NCBI GenBank assembly: GCA_016706865.1
Contig: JADJIS010000003.1
Span: 1,674,001 to 1,738,000 of the forward strand
Source: Bacteroidota bacterium
GTDB taxonomy: Bacteria > Bacteroidota > Bacteroidia > Chitinophagales > BACL12
Reading direction: 5' to 3'
DNA: 64,000 nucleotides
Shown: positions 38,468 through 47,918 of the stretch, one piece after another
How the letters are laid out: every line of letters begins with the position of its first letter
How positions within the stretch are numbered: the stretch's first letter is position 1
Notes under the pieces: model-generated
What the model was told of the DNA's origin: nothing
What the model saw: the letters and a program-made list of their open reading frames with translations, nothing else
Database searches by the model: none
Translations under genes and position numbers: made by a program

Positions 38468-39262
38468 ATGAAAGCAAACCGAAAAGCCTTTGTTATTTCA
38501 AAAAATCTGGATCCTTTTTTTCTGGGTATTTATTCTGCATTTCAATTTGCAGGCAGATTTTTCAGGGAAGCCTTTAAACGCCCGTTCGAATTTACTGAAT
38601 TAAAAAAGCAGTGTTACGCAATTGGTGTTAAATCATTACCACTTATTACTTTAACCGGATTTGTTACCGGTGTAGTATTCACAAAACAATCCCGCCCTTC
38701 ACTACAAGATCTTGGTGCGGTTTCATGGTTGCCATCCTTAATTGCGATAGCACTTGTCAGAGCCTTGGCTCCTTTAATTACATCATTAATTTCCGCTGGC
38801 AAGATCGGGTCAAACATTGGTGCACAGCTTGGATCCATGCGGGTTACTGAGCAGATAGATGCAATTGATGTATCGGGGGTAAATGCATTTAAATATCTGG
38901 TTGTAACAAGAGTAACAGCTACTACATTTATGATACCCATTTTAATGATGTATTTTGCATTTGTGGGTTTAATAGGATCGTATTTAAATGTGAGTATCGG
39001 AGAAAACACAAGTTTTATTTCCTACTTTCAGGAAGCACTTTCACCAATATCATTTTTAGATGTACTTACAGGATTATTTAAATCGATCATGTATGGTTTA
39101 ACTATTGGACTAGTTGGTAGTTATAAGGGATATAATGCTACACGTGGTACCGAAGGTGTAGGTAAAGCAGCAAACATGGCAGTGGTAGTTTCCATGTTCC
39201 TCATTTTTGTGGAGGAAATAATAATTGTTCAATTAAGTGGATGGATAAGATTGGCGCAATAG
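38468..39262 (+). CDS. mlaE: MlaE-type ABC transporter permease
   Basis: 264 residues from ATG 38468 (MKANRKAFVIS); GTG 38462 would add two. It has about five or six membrane helices. The conserved MlaE core is present: LVRALAPLITSLISAGKIGSNIGAQLGSM, with VTEQIDAID and YKGYNATRGTEGVGKA near the end. MlaE is the permease of the ABC complex that moves phospholipids between inner and outer membrane to keep outer-leaflet asymmetry. The mlaF start is one base after its stop, so the two are translationally coupled. Confidence 0.95.
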   Translation: MKANRKAFVISKNLDPFFLGIYSAFQFAGRFFREAFKRPFEFTELKKQCYAIGVKSLPLITLTGFVTGVVFTKQSRPSLQDLGAVSWLPSLIAIALVRALAPLITSLISAGKIGSNIGAQLGSMRVTEQIDAIDVSGVNAFKYLVVTRVTATTFMIPILMMYFAFVGLIGSYLNVSIGENTSFISYFQEALSPISFLDVLTGLFKSIMYGLTIGLVGSYKGYNATRGTEGVGKAANMAVVVSMFLIFVEEIIIVQLSGWIRLAQ

Positions 39263-39263
39263 A

Positions 39264-40037
39264 ATGACTACAAAGTATAACCATATTATTACAGAGGAAA
39301 AGGTGATCATAATTAAGGATCTCCATAAATCGTTTGGCGACCTTAATGTTTTGAACAGTGTTAACCTGGAAGTTTATAAAGGCGAGAACGTTGCTGTATT
39401 AGGGCGGTCAGGTACGGGGAAATCAGTATTAATTAAAATAATTGCAGGTTTGTTAAAACCCGACTCAGGAACCGTTATGGTTTTGGGAAAAGAAGTTGCA
39501 AAGATCACTGAAAAAGATCTGAGAACATTGCGATTAAAAATAGGTTTTTCGTTTCAGAATAGTGCATTGTACGATAGTATGACCGTTTATGAAAATATTG
39601 CTTTTCCATTACGTGGAAATACCGAAAAATTAACGCCAAAGGAAATAAAAATAAAAGTGGAAGAAGTATTGGATGCCGTTGGATTAATTCAAACCATGAA
39701 TCAGATGCCATCGGAACTTTCAGGGGGACAAAGAAAAAGAATAGGAATAGCACGCACTTTAATTTTGAAACCGGAACTGATGTTATATGATGAACCAACA
39801 TCAGGACTTGATCCGATAACCTGTATTGAAATAAATAACTTAATAAAAGAAGTGCAGGAAAGATATAATACAAGTGCAATTATTATTACCCATGATCTTA
39901 CTTGTGCAAAAACAACTGCTAATAGAGTAGCATTGCTAATAGATGGCAATTTTTTAACCCAGGGAACTTTTGACGAAGTTTTTGACACGGAAGATGAAAC
40001 AATAAAGATATTTTTTGATTACAATTTTATCACCTGA
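39264..40037 (+). CDS. mlaF: MlaF-type ABC transporter ATPase
   Basis: A 257-residue ATPase with Walker A GRSGTGKSVLIK (residues ~48-58), Q-loop FSFQNSALYDSMT, signature LSGGQRKRIGIARTL, Walker B LMLYDEPTSGLDP and switch histidine ITHD. FQNSALYDS after the Walker A is typical of MlaF. It energises lipid transport by MlaE/MlaD on the cytoplasmic face. It is the central gene of an E-F-D operon, with gaps of 1 bp and 3 bp. Confidence 0.96.
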   Translation: MTTKYNHIITEEKVIIIKDLHKSFGDLNVLNSVNLEVYKGENVAVLGRSGTGKSVLIKIIAGLLKPDSGTVMVLGKEVAKITEKDLRTLRLKIGFSFQNSALYDSMTVYENIAFPLRGNTEKLTPKEIKIKVEEVLDAVGLIQTMNQMPSELSGGQRKRIGIARTLILKPELMLYDEPTSGLDPITCIEINNLIKEVQERYNTSAIIITHDLTCAKTTANRVALLIDGNFLTQGTFDEVFDTEDETIKIFFDYNFIT

Positions 40038-40040
40038 ATT

Positions 40041-41018
40041 ATGGAACAACAAAATAAACACGGAGTCAAACTCGGAATATTTATATTTATAGGTTTGACA
40101 TTTTTTATTGTAGGTGTACTTGCAATTGGAAATATAAATAAAACTTTTACCAAAACAGCCACTGTAAAAACAGTATTTACAGAAGTAAATGGATTGCAAC
40201 CCGGTGACAATGTTTGGTTTTCGGGAGTAAAAGTTGGTACGGTAAAGGAAATGCGTTTTTTACCTAATGCCGGTGTGGAAGTTACCATGAAAATAGAATC
40301 CAAATCACAGGAATTCATTCCTAAAGATTCTAAAGCAAAAATCAGTTCAGATGGTTTGATTGGAAACAAGATAATTGTTATTTATGGTGGGAATCCAACT
40401 TCCGGGCATATTGTGGATGGCAGCACGTTTTCGATTGAGGAAACAACCAGCACAGAAGACATGATGAACATGCTGCAGGAAAATAACAAAAATGTTCTCG
40501 CCATAACCAATGATTTTAAAGTGATAAGTAAAAGAATAGCTGACGGCGAAGGCACTTTAGGAAAATTTATGACAGATGATGCCATTTATGAAAATTTGAA
40601 TTCAACCATAAACACTTTGAAAACTGCCTCACAAAATACAGTTCAACTCACTGATGCCATTAATGATTTTACCACCAAACTCAATGCAGAAGGTGGACTT
40701 GCAAATGATCTGGCAACTGACACTACAGTATTTAACAATATTCAGAAAACAGTAGCTCAATTAAATGCAATTGCGGGAACTGCGCAACAGGTGGCAGATA
40801 ATTTACAAACTACCACTTCAGATATCAATACAAATAAAAACTCACCTGCCGGTGTTCTTCTGCACGATGAAGAAGCAGCTGCCAGTTTAAGGGCAAGTAT
40901 TATTGCACTTGAAAGCAGTACCAAAAAACTGAATGAAAGTATGGATGCTTTACAACATAATTTCTTGTTGAGAGGCTTTTTTAAGAAGAAAGAAAAGGAG
41001 AAAGAAGTCGATAATTAA
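40041..41018 (+). CDS. mlaD: MlaD-type MCE-domain lipid-binding protein
   Basis: A 325-residue protein with an N-terminal membrane helix (residues ~9-30) and an MCE domain (VFTEVNGLQPGDNVWFSGVKVGTVKEM, ~45-115). A long helical C-terminal part rich in Thr, Asn and Gln is likely coiled coil and ends in a basic FFKKKEKEKEV. Six MCE domains form a ring around a hydrophobic pore in MlaD, through which lipids pass. The C-terminal extension is much longer than in E. coli MlaD (183 residues), as is common in this phylum. No mlaB or mlaC is nearby. Confidence 0.93.
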   Translation: MEQQNKHGVKLGIFIFIGLTFFIVGVLAIGNINKTFTKTATVKTVFTEVNGLQPGDNVWFSGVKVGTVKEMRFLPNAGVEVTMKIESKSQEFIPKDSKAKISSDGLIGNKIIVIYGGNPTSGHIVDGSTFSIEETTSTEDMMNMLQENNKNVLAITNDFKVISKRIADGEGTLGKFMTDDAIYENLNSTINTLKTASQNTVQLTDAINDFTTKLNAEGGLANDLATDTTVFNNIQKTVAQLNAIAGTAQQVADNLQTTTSDINTNKNSPAGVLLHDEEAAASLRASIIALESSTKKLNESMDALQHNFLLRGFFKKKEKEKEVDN

Positions 41019-41131
41019 GTGCTTCGTCGGGTAATGATGCTGAACAAGAATTTTCGTTTTAGCTCTTCCCATTAAGGCAAAAACTTACTTTTTTTTGTGA
41101 GTGTACAACCTGTTAAAATTAAATAATACCT

Positions 41132-41139
41132 TATATTTG
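41132..41139 (+). promoter_or_regulatory. Bacteroidota -7 promoter element
   Basis: TATATTTG matches the consensus and ends ten bases before ATG 41150. Confidence 0.5.
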
Positions 41140-41149
41140 ACGCAAAACC

Positions 41150-41818
41150 ATGAGAAAACTACTCCTTTTTTGCACATTGTTGATCAGCATCAGTATCTCT
41201 GTTACCGCTCAAAGTTTCGGCGTTTGTGCAGGAATATCCAAAACAGCTATTCGCAGTCAATTTCTTACTGACCCATCCGGGACTCTAGGCTTAAACCTCG
41301 GTTTTATAAATTTTATACCTGTTGTCAATGAATTTTATATCTATCAGGATTTTACGGTAAATACTTTAGGAATGAATGCTGCCTTGTTTGAATTTGACGA
41401 GGATTTTTTTAGCAATCCAGTAGTTATTGCACATCCGGATGAAAAATTAACCTGGTTTTCTGCTCAGTATTCCCTGGGACCCACTTTTGCATATGATGAA
41501 GGGAAATTTTATGGCGGAGCAGGTTTGTCCGGAAGTTTGGTTGTTCCCACCGGTGGTGCATTCAATTCCGGATCCGTGGCTAACGGCTATTATGTTACTT
41601 CGGAACTTTATGAGTACAGTGTCAACGATCTTTCATCGGATATGTTTGGTTTTTTCGGCTCTGCTTACGTTGTTGCAGGTGGCGGTACGGAATCTTTAAA
41701 ATTACATTTAAAATATAATTTAATGTTCACGAATCTTGCCAATTCAGAATATACGGAATCGGACAATAAAATGTATGCTGATGTTGTAACCATTTCCTTA
41801 GCATATCTTTTTTATTGA
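41150..41818 (+). CDS. Outer-membrane beta-barrel protein, unknown role
   Basis: A 222-residue protein with signal peptide MRKLLLFCTLLISISISVTAQ. The remainder alternates hydrophobic and polar residues with Gly and aromatic strand ends (LGLNLGFINFIPVV, FYGGAGLSGSLVV), and the last strand ends VTISLAYLFY with a terminal aromatic, as in 8- or 10-strand barrels. It begins with its own promoter after the mla operon and is followed 37 bp later by a small lipoprotein, a likely two-gene unit ending at a terminator. Confidence 0.75.
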   Translation: MRKLLLFCTLLISISISVTAQSFGVCAGISKTAIRSQFLTDPSGTLGLNLGFINFIPVVNEFYIYQDFTVNTLGMNAALFEFDEDFFSNPVVIAHPDEKLTWFSAQYSLGPTFAYDEGKFYGGAGLSGSLVVPTGGAFNSGSVANGYYVTSELYEYSVNDLSSDMFGFFGSAYVVAGGGTESLKLHLKYNLMFTNLANSEYTESDNKMYADVVTISLAYLFY

Positions 41819-41855
41819 CCGCAATTAAACACATACTAATATTAAAAACTAAAAT

Positions 41856-42272
41856 ATGAAAAAAAATCACACAGAAATTATCACAATTTTAATTTTGTTT
41901 TTTGCCATAACATTAATTTCTTCGTGTAAAGAAGATAAAGCAAAAACAGCCGGCGATGTAGATGGACCGGTATTAACAGTGTATAAACCCGATGCTGCCG
42001 ATATATACGCAACAGGCGATACTATTTATTTATCGGCTCATGTGGAAGACATTTCGCAAATGCAGGATTTTACAGTCAATTTGATCTATTCTGATACTCT
42101 TTTATTATGGCCTGAAGTACCCGGGATTTTAGGTAATTTAACAGAATATGAGCTTAACGATTGGTCTATCAATACCCTTGGGGTAAATGAAAATGCGATC
42201 ATTCGTTTTGAGGCGAGTGATAAACATTCCAACGTAACTATTGTAGATGTGCCCGTGCAATTGACAAATTAA
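41856..42272 (+). CDS. DUF4625-like lipoprotein
   Basis: A 138-residue protein with a hydrophobic N-terminus ending in the lipobox ISSC at about residue 24. The mature part (GPVLTVYKPDAADIYATGDTIYLSAHVEDIS ... NVTIVDVPVQL) is a single Ig-like domain matching DUF4625 proteins of Bacteroidota. It probably faces the periplasm or the cell surface. It forms a unit with the barrel gene 37 bp upstream. Confidence 0.78.
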   Translation: MKKNHTEIITILILFFAITLISSCKEDKAKTAGDVDGPVLTVYKPDAADIYATGDTIYLSAHVEDISQMQDFTVNLIYSDTLLLWPEVPGILGNLTEYELNDWSINTLGVNENAIIRFEASDKHSNVTIVDVPVQLTN

Positions 42273-42296
42273 AATTAGGTCTCAACAATTTTGAAC

Positions 42297-42334
42297 AAAA
42301 GCAATTATCCCAAAGGGTTAGTTGCTTTTTTTTT
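42297..42334 (+). terminator. Intrinsic terminator
   Basis: AAAAGCAATTATCCC pairs with GGGTTAGTTGCTTTT with one wobble and one mismatch across a 3-nt loop. A run of nine T ends it, 25 bp after the DUF4625 gene. Confidence 0.88.
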
Positions 42335-42431
42335 GAGCCAATTTTATTCAAAACACAAGTTGCTTCGGGTGATCTTTATCATTTTTTTAAAGGATTGCGG
42401 GCAATTGCAGTCATTTATAATAAATGCTCAC

Positions 42432-42439
42432 TAACTTTG
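42432..42439 (+). promoter_or_regulatory. Bacteroidota -7 promoter element
   Basis: TAACTTTG matches the consensus and ends 15 bases before the TTG start of the P-type ATPase, which supports that start. Confidence 0.5.
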
Positions 42440-42454
42440 GATTAAACGAATATT

Positions 42455-44959
42455 TTGACCTCGTCTAAAATTACATTCAAAGGTTTATCTGATCAGCAAG
42501 TACTCGATTCGCGGGCAAAATACGGACGTAATTCTTTTACCGGAAAAAAAGAAAATGGAGTATTAACTGCATTAATTAGTTTGGTAAAAGAACCCATGTT
42601 TATTTTATTAATGGCAACCTCCTTTATTTATTTTATAAGTGGCGAAAGGGAGAATGGTTTTTTTATGGTGTTTGCTATAGTGCTGGTTGGAGCTATTTCA
42701 TTTTATCAGGATGCCAGAAGCAGAAATGCAATTTCTCAATTAAAGGAACTCACCCAACCAAAATCGAAGGTGATTAGAAACAGTGTTGTTCTTGAAATTA
42801 AAAGTGAAGAAATTGTTATTGGAGATCACATTATTGTTGAAGAAGGAACACTGGTTCCGGCTGATGCTACTATACTACAAAGCAACGATTTTTTTGTTAA
42901 TGAATCCATTCTAACGGGTGAATCTTTTACGGTAGCAAAAAATGAAACCGAAAATAATAATATTTTTCAAGGGACAAACATAACCGGAGGACTCGCAATT
43001 TGTATAGTTACTGCAATAGGAAATAATACTTCTCTGGGAAAAATTGGTAAAAGTCTGGAGGCGATTAAGGAAGAAAAAACTCCACTTCAAATTCAGATAA
43101 GCGACTTTGTAAAAAAAATGGCAATAGCAGGGATAATTATTTTCTGTATTGTATTGGCGATCAATTATTGGGAATCAAAAAATATATCTGAAAGTTTAAT
43201 AAAATCGCTCACATTGGCGATGAGCATATTACCGGAAGAAATACCTGTTGCATTTACAACATTTATGGCTTTAGGTGCATGGCGATTAATGAAAATGGGT
43301 ATAATAGTTAAACAAACAAAAACAGTGGAAACACTTGGTAGCGCTACCGTAATTTGTACTGATAAAACAGGTACCATCACAGAAAATAAAATGACCCTCG
43401 CTAAAATATTTTCATTCAAAACAGGAAATATTATAGCTACCGATAAAATTGAGGATGCAAAAGAAAAAGAGTTGATCAGATATGCCATGTTTGCCAGTGA
43501 ACCAATTCCCTTTGATCCAATGGAAGTTGCATTGCACAATAATTATGGTAATTTATTTCCGCAAGATGAACGTGTTCAGTTTAAAATGATACATGAATAT
43601 CCTTTAAGCGGAAAACCGCCAATGATGACACATATTTTCGAATCTGAGGCAGGAGAAAGAGTAATCGCTGCAAAAGGTGCCGCAGAATCCATACTCCAAA
43701 ACTCTACTTTAAATGAAGGTGAAAAAAGTAAAATAATTAATATAATTGCTGAACTTTCTAAAGAAGGATATCGTGTATTAGGTGTTGGAAATGTTGAATC
43801 ACATGAAGGCAGTTTTCCAAAAACCCAACAGGAATTTAACCTGCAATTTTTAGGTTTGGTAGCATTTTATGATCCTCCAAAACACAATATTAAAAATGTA
43901 TTAAGGTCATTTTATGATGCGGGAATAGCCGTGAAAATTCTCACCGGTGATAATGCACTTACCACTGCAACCATTGCTAAACAGGTGGAGTTTCAAGGAT
44001 TGGAAAAAACTTTGAGTGGGGATGAGCTGATGGAAATGAATGAGGAAGAACTACAGGAACGAGTGCTCGATACAAATATTTTTACACGCATGTTTCCCGA
44101 AGCGAAATTGAGAATAATAAATGCACTTAAATCAAAAGGACAAATAGTTGCAATGACGGGTGATGGTGTAAACGACGGACCTGCATTAAAAGCCGCACAC
44201 ATAGGCATAGCTATGGGCAAAAAGGGTTCTGAGATCGCTAAACAAGCATCTACGCTGATCTTAGTAAACGATGACCTTGCAAATATGGTGGACGCCATTG
44301 CAATGGGCAGAAAAATTTACAACAATTTAAAAAAAGCTATACAATATATAATTTCCATTCACATTCCGATCATTTTAACCGTTTTTGTTCCACTTGCATT
44401 GGGCTGGATTTATCCTGCGATATTTACACCCGTTCACATTATATTTTTTGAATTAATAATGGGCCCCACCTGTTCCATTATTTATGAAAATGAACCCATT
44501 GAGAAAAATCTCATGCAACAAAAACCTCGTCAGATGGCAAAAACATTTTTTAATTGGCGAGAATTAACTACGAGTATCTGGCAAGGTTTAGTGATCACCA
44601 TAGGCACTTTATGTTCCTATCAAATAGCAATAAATATGGGTTTAGAGGAAGATGCTACCAGAACAATGGTATTTTTAACTTTAATAACCTCTAATATTGT
44701 CCTTACACTGGTGAACAGATCATTTTATTTTTCCATTTTTTCTACGCTGAAATATAAAAATAAATTAATACCGATAATTATATTTTCCACCATTGCCCTA
44801 ACAACTTCACTGCTAATTATTCCGCAATTTTCAAATTTTTTCCTTTTTGCACCTCTAACCTTATTACAATTAACAATAAGTATTTGTTTAGGCGCCGTAT
44901 GCGTACTCTGGTTTGAAATAGTAAAGTGGAATACAAGAAAAAAAGGGGAAATTATTTAA
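42455..44959 (+). CDS. P-type cation ATPase of an uncharacterised subfamily (PEEIPV type)
   Basis: An 834-residue protein with an N-terminal cation-ATPase domain (GLSDQQVLDSRAKYGRN), actuator motif LTGES (~155), M4 motif PEEIPV (~259), phosphorylation motif CDKTGTIT-like TDKTGTIT (Asp ~303) and hinge TGDGVNDGPALK (~569). It resembles Ca2+-ATPases overall. However, M4 has PEEIPV rather than PEGLP, M5 carries HIPI (~636), and M6 reads FELIMGPTCSIIYENEP instead of the N-x-x-D pattern that binds calcium. The transported ion is therefore unknown. TTG start; no ATG is in a suitable place. It is monocistronic. Confidence 0.9.
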   Translation: MTSSKITFKGLSDQQVLDSRAKYGRNSFTGKKENGVLTALISLVKEPMFILLMATSFIYFISGERENGFFMVFAIVLVGAISFYQDARSRNAISQLKELTQPKSKVIRNSVVLEIKSEEIVIGDHIIVEEGTLVPADATILQSNDFFVNESILTGESFTVAKNETENNNIFQGTNITGGLAICIVTAIGNNTSLGKIGKSLEAIKEEKTPLQIQISDFVKKMAIAGIIIFCIVLAINYWESKNISESLIKSLTLAMSILPEEIPVAFTTFMALGAWRLMKMGIIVKQTKTVETLGSATVICTDKTGTITENKMTLAKIFSFKTGNIIATDKIEDAKEKELIRYAMFASEPIPFDPMEVALHNNYGNLFPQDERVQFKMIHEYPLSGKPPMMTHIFESEAGERVIAAKGAAESILQNSTLNEGEKSKIINIIAELSKEGYRVLGVGNVESHEGSFPKTQQEFNLQFLGLVAFYDPPKHNIKNVLRSFYDAGIAVKILTGDNALTTATIAKQVEFQGLEKTLSGDELMEMNEEELQERVLDTNIFTRMFPEAKLRIINALKSKGQIVAMTGDGVNDGPALKAAHIGIAMGKKGSEIAKQASTLILVNDDLANMVDAIAMGRKIYNNLKKAIQYIISIHIPIILTVFVPLALGWIYPAIFTPVHIIFFELIMGPTCSIIYENEPIEKNLMQQKPRQMAKTFFNWRELTTSIWQGLVITIGTLCSYQIAINMGLEEDATRTMVFLTLITSNIVLTLVNRSFYFSIFSTLKYKNKLIPIIIFSTIALTTSLLIIPQFSNFFLFAPLTLLQLTISICLGAVCVLWFEIVKWNTRKKGEII

Positions 44960-45314
44960 TGGAATATCCACAAATCCTTAAAACAACATTAAATCAATCG
45001 TAATATTACTGATAGGTCCCAATTTCAAATTTGCAGGTAGAACCGGGTGGCCGCGGGAAACGGTTGGGTAGAAAAATCGGCACTCAAGTCAAAAAGCAAC
45101 AAGTTAACCACAATATTTTCTTCGGTGCAGGAGGACAGAGGTTCCACCTCGTCCAAAACCCGTTCAAAATGGCGCGGCGAGGTTCTTATAACTAAGTAAA
45201 CTAAGAATCCAAAAAACCACACACATAAAATTTCACTGTGGACATTCTAAATGTGGAAGCAACCGCCAGTCCTATCTCCAATCAACAACCCAAATTAAAC
45301 CTTAATCACCTAAT
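44960..45314 (-). other. Intergenic region with a GC-richer open frame
   Basis: 355 bp between convergent genes. Bases ~45041-45195 are clearly richer in G and C than their surroundings and hold a minus-strand frame of 65 codons (45025-45222) without signal peptide or recognised motif. I treat this as a possible remnant, not a gene. Confidence 0.35.
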
Positions 45315-45971
45315 TCAACTCATAAATATCCTCTCAAATGTCCAGTACCCGGCAATTACAGCAATAACCACCGATGCCGGAACAACCAATTTTGGCCTAT
45401 ACCAGCTCGTAGTTGAAAATTTTCTGCTCACAACAAAATACATAAATAAAATTATTGCTAACTGACCAATTTCCACTCCAATATTAAAACTTATCAGAGC
45501 TGTAGCAAAGGCGTATTCGGGCATTCCAAGTTCGATCAATGCGCCGGCAAATCCCATACCGTGTACCATTCCGAATAAAAAAACCATTATCATACGCCAG
45601 GGTTTTACCTTGTCGGAATAAATATTTTCTACTGCCAAAAAAACAATGGATAATGCAATAAGTGGTTCAATTATATTACCGGGTGGATTAATGATTCCAT
45701 ACATGCTCAACCCTAAGGTTATGGTATGAGCAAGTGTGAACATACTTGCCTGTAAAATAATTTTCTTTAAATTGGTATTTAAAAAAAATACACAGAGTAT
45801 AAATAAAATATGATCGAGACCTAATGGTAATATATGCAAAAACCCTTGTTGTAAATATTGCCAGAATACCTGCCCGTCATCCATTTTATTTAAGGTGTAA
45901 TTAATGGTATGGGCTTGTAATTGTAATATTCCAAAAAATAATATTCCTGAAATAAGTAATTTCTTTTTCAT
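45315..45971 (-). CDS. HupE/UreJ-family membrane protein
   Basis: A 218-residue protein with a cleavable leader ending QLQAH and six or seven membrane helices. It has the family motifs GFLHILPLGLDHILFIL, FTLAHTITLGLS, GMVHGMGFAGALIELG and FNIGVEIGQLAII. The conserved His and Asp residues are those proposed to coordinate nickel or cobalt in HupE/UreJ permeases. No hydrogenase or urease gene is nearby, so the substrate is open. The HupE_UreJ_2 branch is common in Bacteroidota without such partners. Confidence 0.88.
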   Translation of the reverse strand: MKKKLLISGILFFGILQLQAHTINYTLNKMDDGQVFWQYLQQGFLHILPLGLDHILFILCVFFLNTNLKKIILQASMFTLAHTITLGLSMYGIINPPGNIIEPLIALSIVFLAVENIYSDKVKPWRMIMVFLFGMVHGMGFAGALIELGMPEYAFATALISFNIGVEIGQLAIILFMYFVVSRKFSTTSWYRPKLVVPASVVIAVIAGYWTFERIFMS

Positions 45972-45982
45972 AGAAAATAATT

Positions 45983-46017
45983 TTAAAAAAAACCTTCCCG
46001 TCAGCCATGGGAGGGTT
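45983..46017 (-). terminator. Intrinsic terminator after the TPR gene
   Basis: On the minus strand AACCCTCCC pairs with GGGAAGGTT (one wobble) across a 9-nt loop, followed by eight T. It lies between the TPR gene and hupE, so hupE depends on read-through or its own promoter. Confidence 0.85.
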
Positions 46018-46035
46018 TAAGATTGGAAAATATTA

Positions 46036-47379
46036 TTATTTAGAACTAAGAAAAAGTGTTTCCGAAATGGAATCGTTAATTGTTTTTGCTTCCGCCATCA
46101 GCATTTTACCTTTTTCAGTATCTCCTGATTTTGTGTAAATTAATCCCGCTTTATATAAGGTTGCAGGATTTTTAGTATTGGTAGAAAGCATTTTATCTGC
46201 ATGCATTTTTGCATTGGAATAGTCGCCTTCCAAATAATATATCCATGCAACAAGTTCGTTTGCATCGTTATTGGAAGGACGAATTTCAAGGTCTGTTTTA
46301 GCATTTTTTAATGCCTTTCCCATTTCATTTGTATGCATGTAAGCAGTAGCCAATTCTCTGGCGCTATTATGTTTTACCACTGCATTGTCTTTATTCTGTT
46401 CCTTCTCCCCTTTTTCTAAAAGATCGGTAACATCATCATAAATTTCTTCAGATTTTTCTTTGTCTCCTTTAAGGGCATAGATTTCGGCAAGCTGATTTAC
46501 AAAGGCAACATCCGACAAAGTATTAATTGCATTTTCCGTATGTTTAATTGCTTCATCATAATTCTTTTTAGATTTTTCAAGTCGCCCTAAACCAGCTTCT
46601 GCATATGGATAATTTTTTCTTAACCCAAGTGCAGTTTCATAACATATCTGCGCATTTTTTATATCCCCCGTCATTAATAAAAGATCACCTAAAACAATTC
46701 TTGCCCACTCGGTTGATTCCGCACCGGGTAAACCTGCTTCCACTGCCATTTTCATTGCTTCAATAGCACCTGCATTATCTCCATGAATTTGTCGTAAATA
46801 AGATACCCTGGAATATGAGCGAATATCCGGACGTAATTGAATCATTTTATCACAATATTGCACTGCAAGATCATAATTTCCCAATTCCACATTTGCATCC
46901 ACCAAAGCTCCTAATAATTGTGCGTTATGTTCGCTTATTTTATATGCAGCATTTGCAACATCCAACGCATCTTTAAATTGATGCATGGATAATAATACGC
47001 CTGCCTTTAAAGTGAGTGCTTCAAAATTTATGTCATTATCCGTTGATTTTTGTGCTATAACATGATCCAGCATTTTAGTTGCTGCATTATTATAATAACC
47101 TGTATTTCCACTTAAACGAGCTTCAGTTATAAATATCTGCGCAAGCGTTAAATAGGCTTTGAGATTTTGTGGATTTGTTTTAAGGGTGAGTATGGCTTTG
47201 TCATAAGCGGTCAAAAGATCTTCCCGCTCCGTTTCCAATCCTACATTAGTATTTATGGAAAGCAATTCGGGAATAGCACTTTCGCTATTGGTTTTAGAAT
47301 TTTCCCCGTTAATGTTGGAACATGACTGCACGGTAACGATACCGGCTATCAGAATAAGAATAAATAGATATTTTTTCAT
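46036..47379 (-). CDS. TPR-repeat lipoprotein
   Basis: 447 residues from ATG 47379 (MKKYLFILILIAGIVTVQSC), which places the lipobox QSC correctly; the longer frame to 47487 runs into the repeat region and is not used. The mature part is a chain of about nine tetratricopeptide repeats (for example AYKISEHNAQLLGALVDAN, NAQICYETALGLRKNYPYA, ADKMLSTNTKNPATLYKAG). It probably scaffolds protein complexes in the periplasm. It is upstream of hupE and separated from it by a terminator. Confidence 0.88.
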   Translation of the reverse strand: MKKYLFILILIAGIVTVQSCSNINGENSKTNSESAIPELLSINTNVGLETEREDLLTAYDKAILTLKTNPQNLKAYLTLAQIFITEARLSGNTGYYNNAATKMLDHVIAQKSTDNDINFEALTLKAGVLLSMHQFKDALDVANAAYKISEHNAQLLGALVDANVELGNYDLAVQYCDKMIQLRPDIRSYSRVSYLRQIHGDNAGAIEAMKMAVEAGLPGAESTEWARIVLGDLLLMTGDIKNAQICYETALGLRKNYPYAEAGLGRLEKSKKNYDEAIKHTENAINTLSDVAFVNQLAEIYALKGDKEKSEEIYDDVTDLLEKGEKEQNKDNAVVKHNSARELATAYMHTNEMGKALKNAKTDLEIRPSNNDANELVAWIYYLEGDYSNAKMHADKMLSTNTKNPATLYKAGLIYTKSGDTEKGKMLMAEAKTINDSISETLFLSSK

Positions 47380-47451
47380 TTTGCTTGATGTTTCGTGCAT
47401 ATACGCAAAATGTTTACGGTCGGATTTAAAAAAGAGTAAAAGGCGGAGAAA

Positions 47452-47918
47452 GAGGTTGAAATTGTTGAAGGAGCTGAAATTGTTCAATACGGAGGAAAAT
47501 TTACCAATGCGTCAATACTGCCTACTGCCCACTGTTGACTGTTGACTATTGACTACTTTCAATTCGAAGCCTAAATATTCAATGTTACAAACTGCCCACT
47601 GCGACTGCCCACTTTTAAAGGCTTGGCAAGGTTCAGGGCGGAGGAAAATCATACATTGCGTCGAACTGCCCACTGCCCACTGTTGACTCTTGACTACTTT
47701 CAATTCGAAGCCTAAACCTCCAATGTTAAAAACTGCCCACTGCGACTGACTGGTTGAAATTGTTGAAGGAGTTGAAATTGTGCAATACGGAGGAAAATCA
47801 TACATTGCGTCAAACTGCGCACTGCCCACTGTTAACTGTTGACTGCTTTCAATTCGAAGCCTAAAACTCCAATGTTACAAACTGCCCACTGCCCACTCTT
47901 GACTGCGCACTTCCCCCT
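47452..47918 (-). repeat. Composite dispersed-repeat block, heptad-based
   Basis: Three degenerate copies of a ~141-149 bp composite. Read on the minus strand, each contains heptads of the AGTGGGC type, then TTTGTAACATTG, then GGCTTCGAATTGAAAG and GTCAACAGTGGGCAG. The 47919 gene's stop is followed at once by 7-bp units. CAATGTT marks recur at 47581, 47722 and 47871 on the plus strand. Related blocks lie at 52070-52368. Confidence 0.9.

Noticed and set aside
47512..47829. Minus-strand open frame of 105 codons in the repeat block
   Set aside because: It only translates the repeats (recurring SQWAV and GFELKVV segments) and has no independent support.
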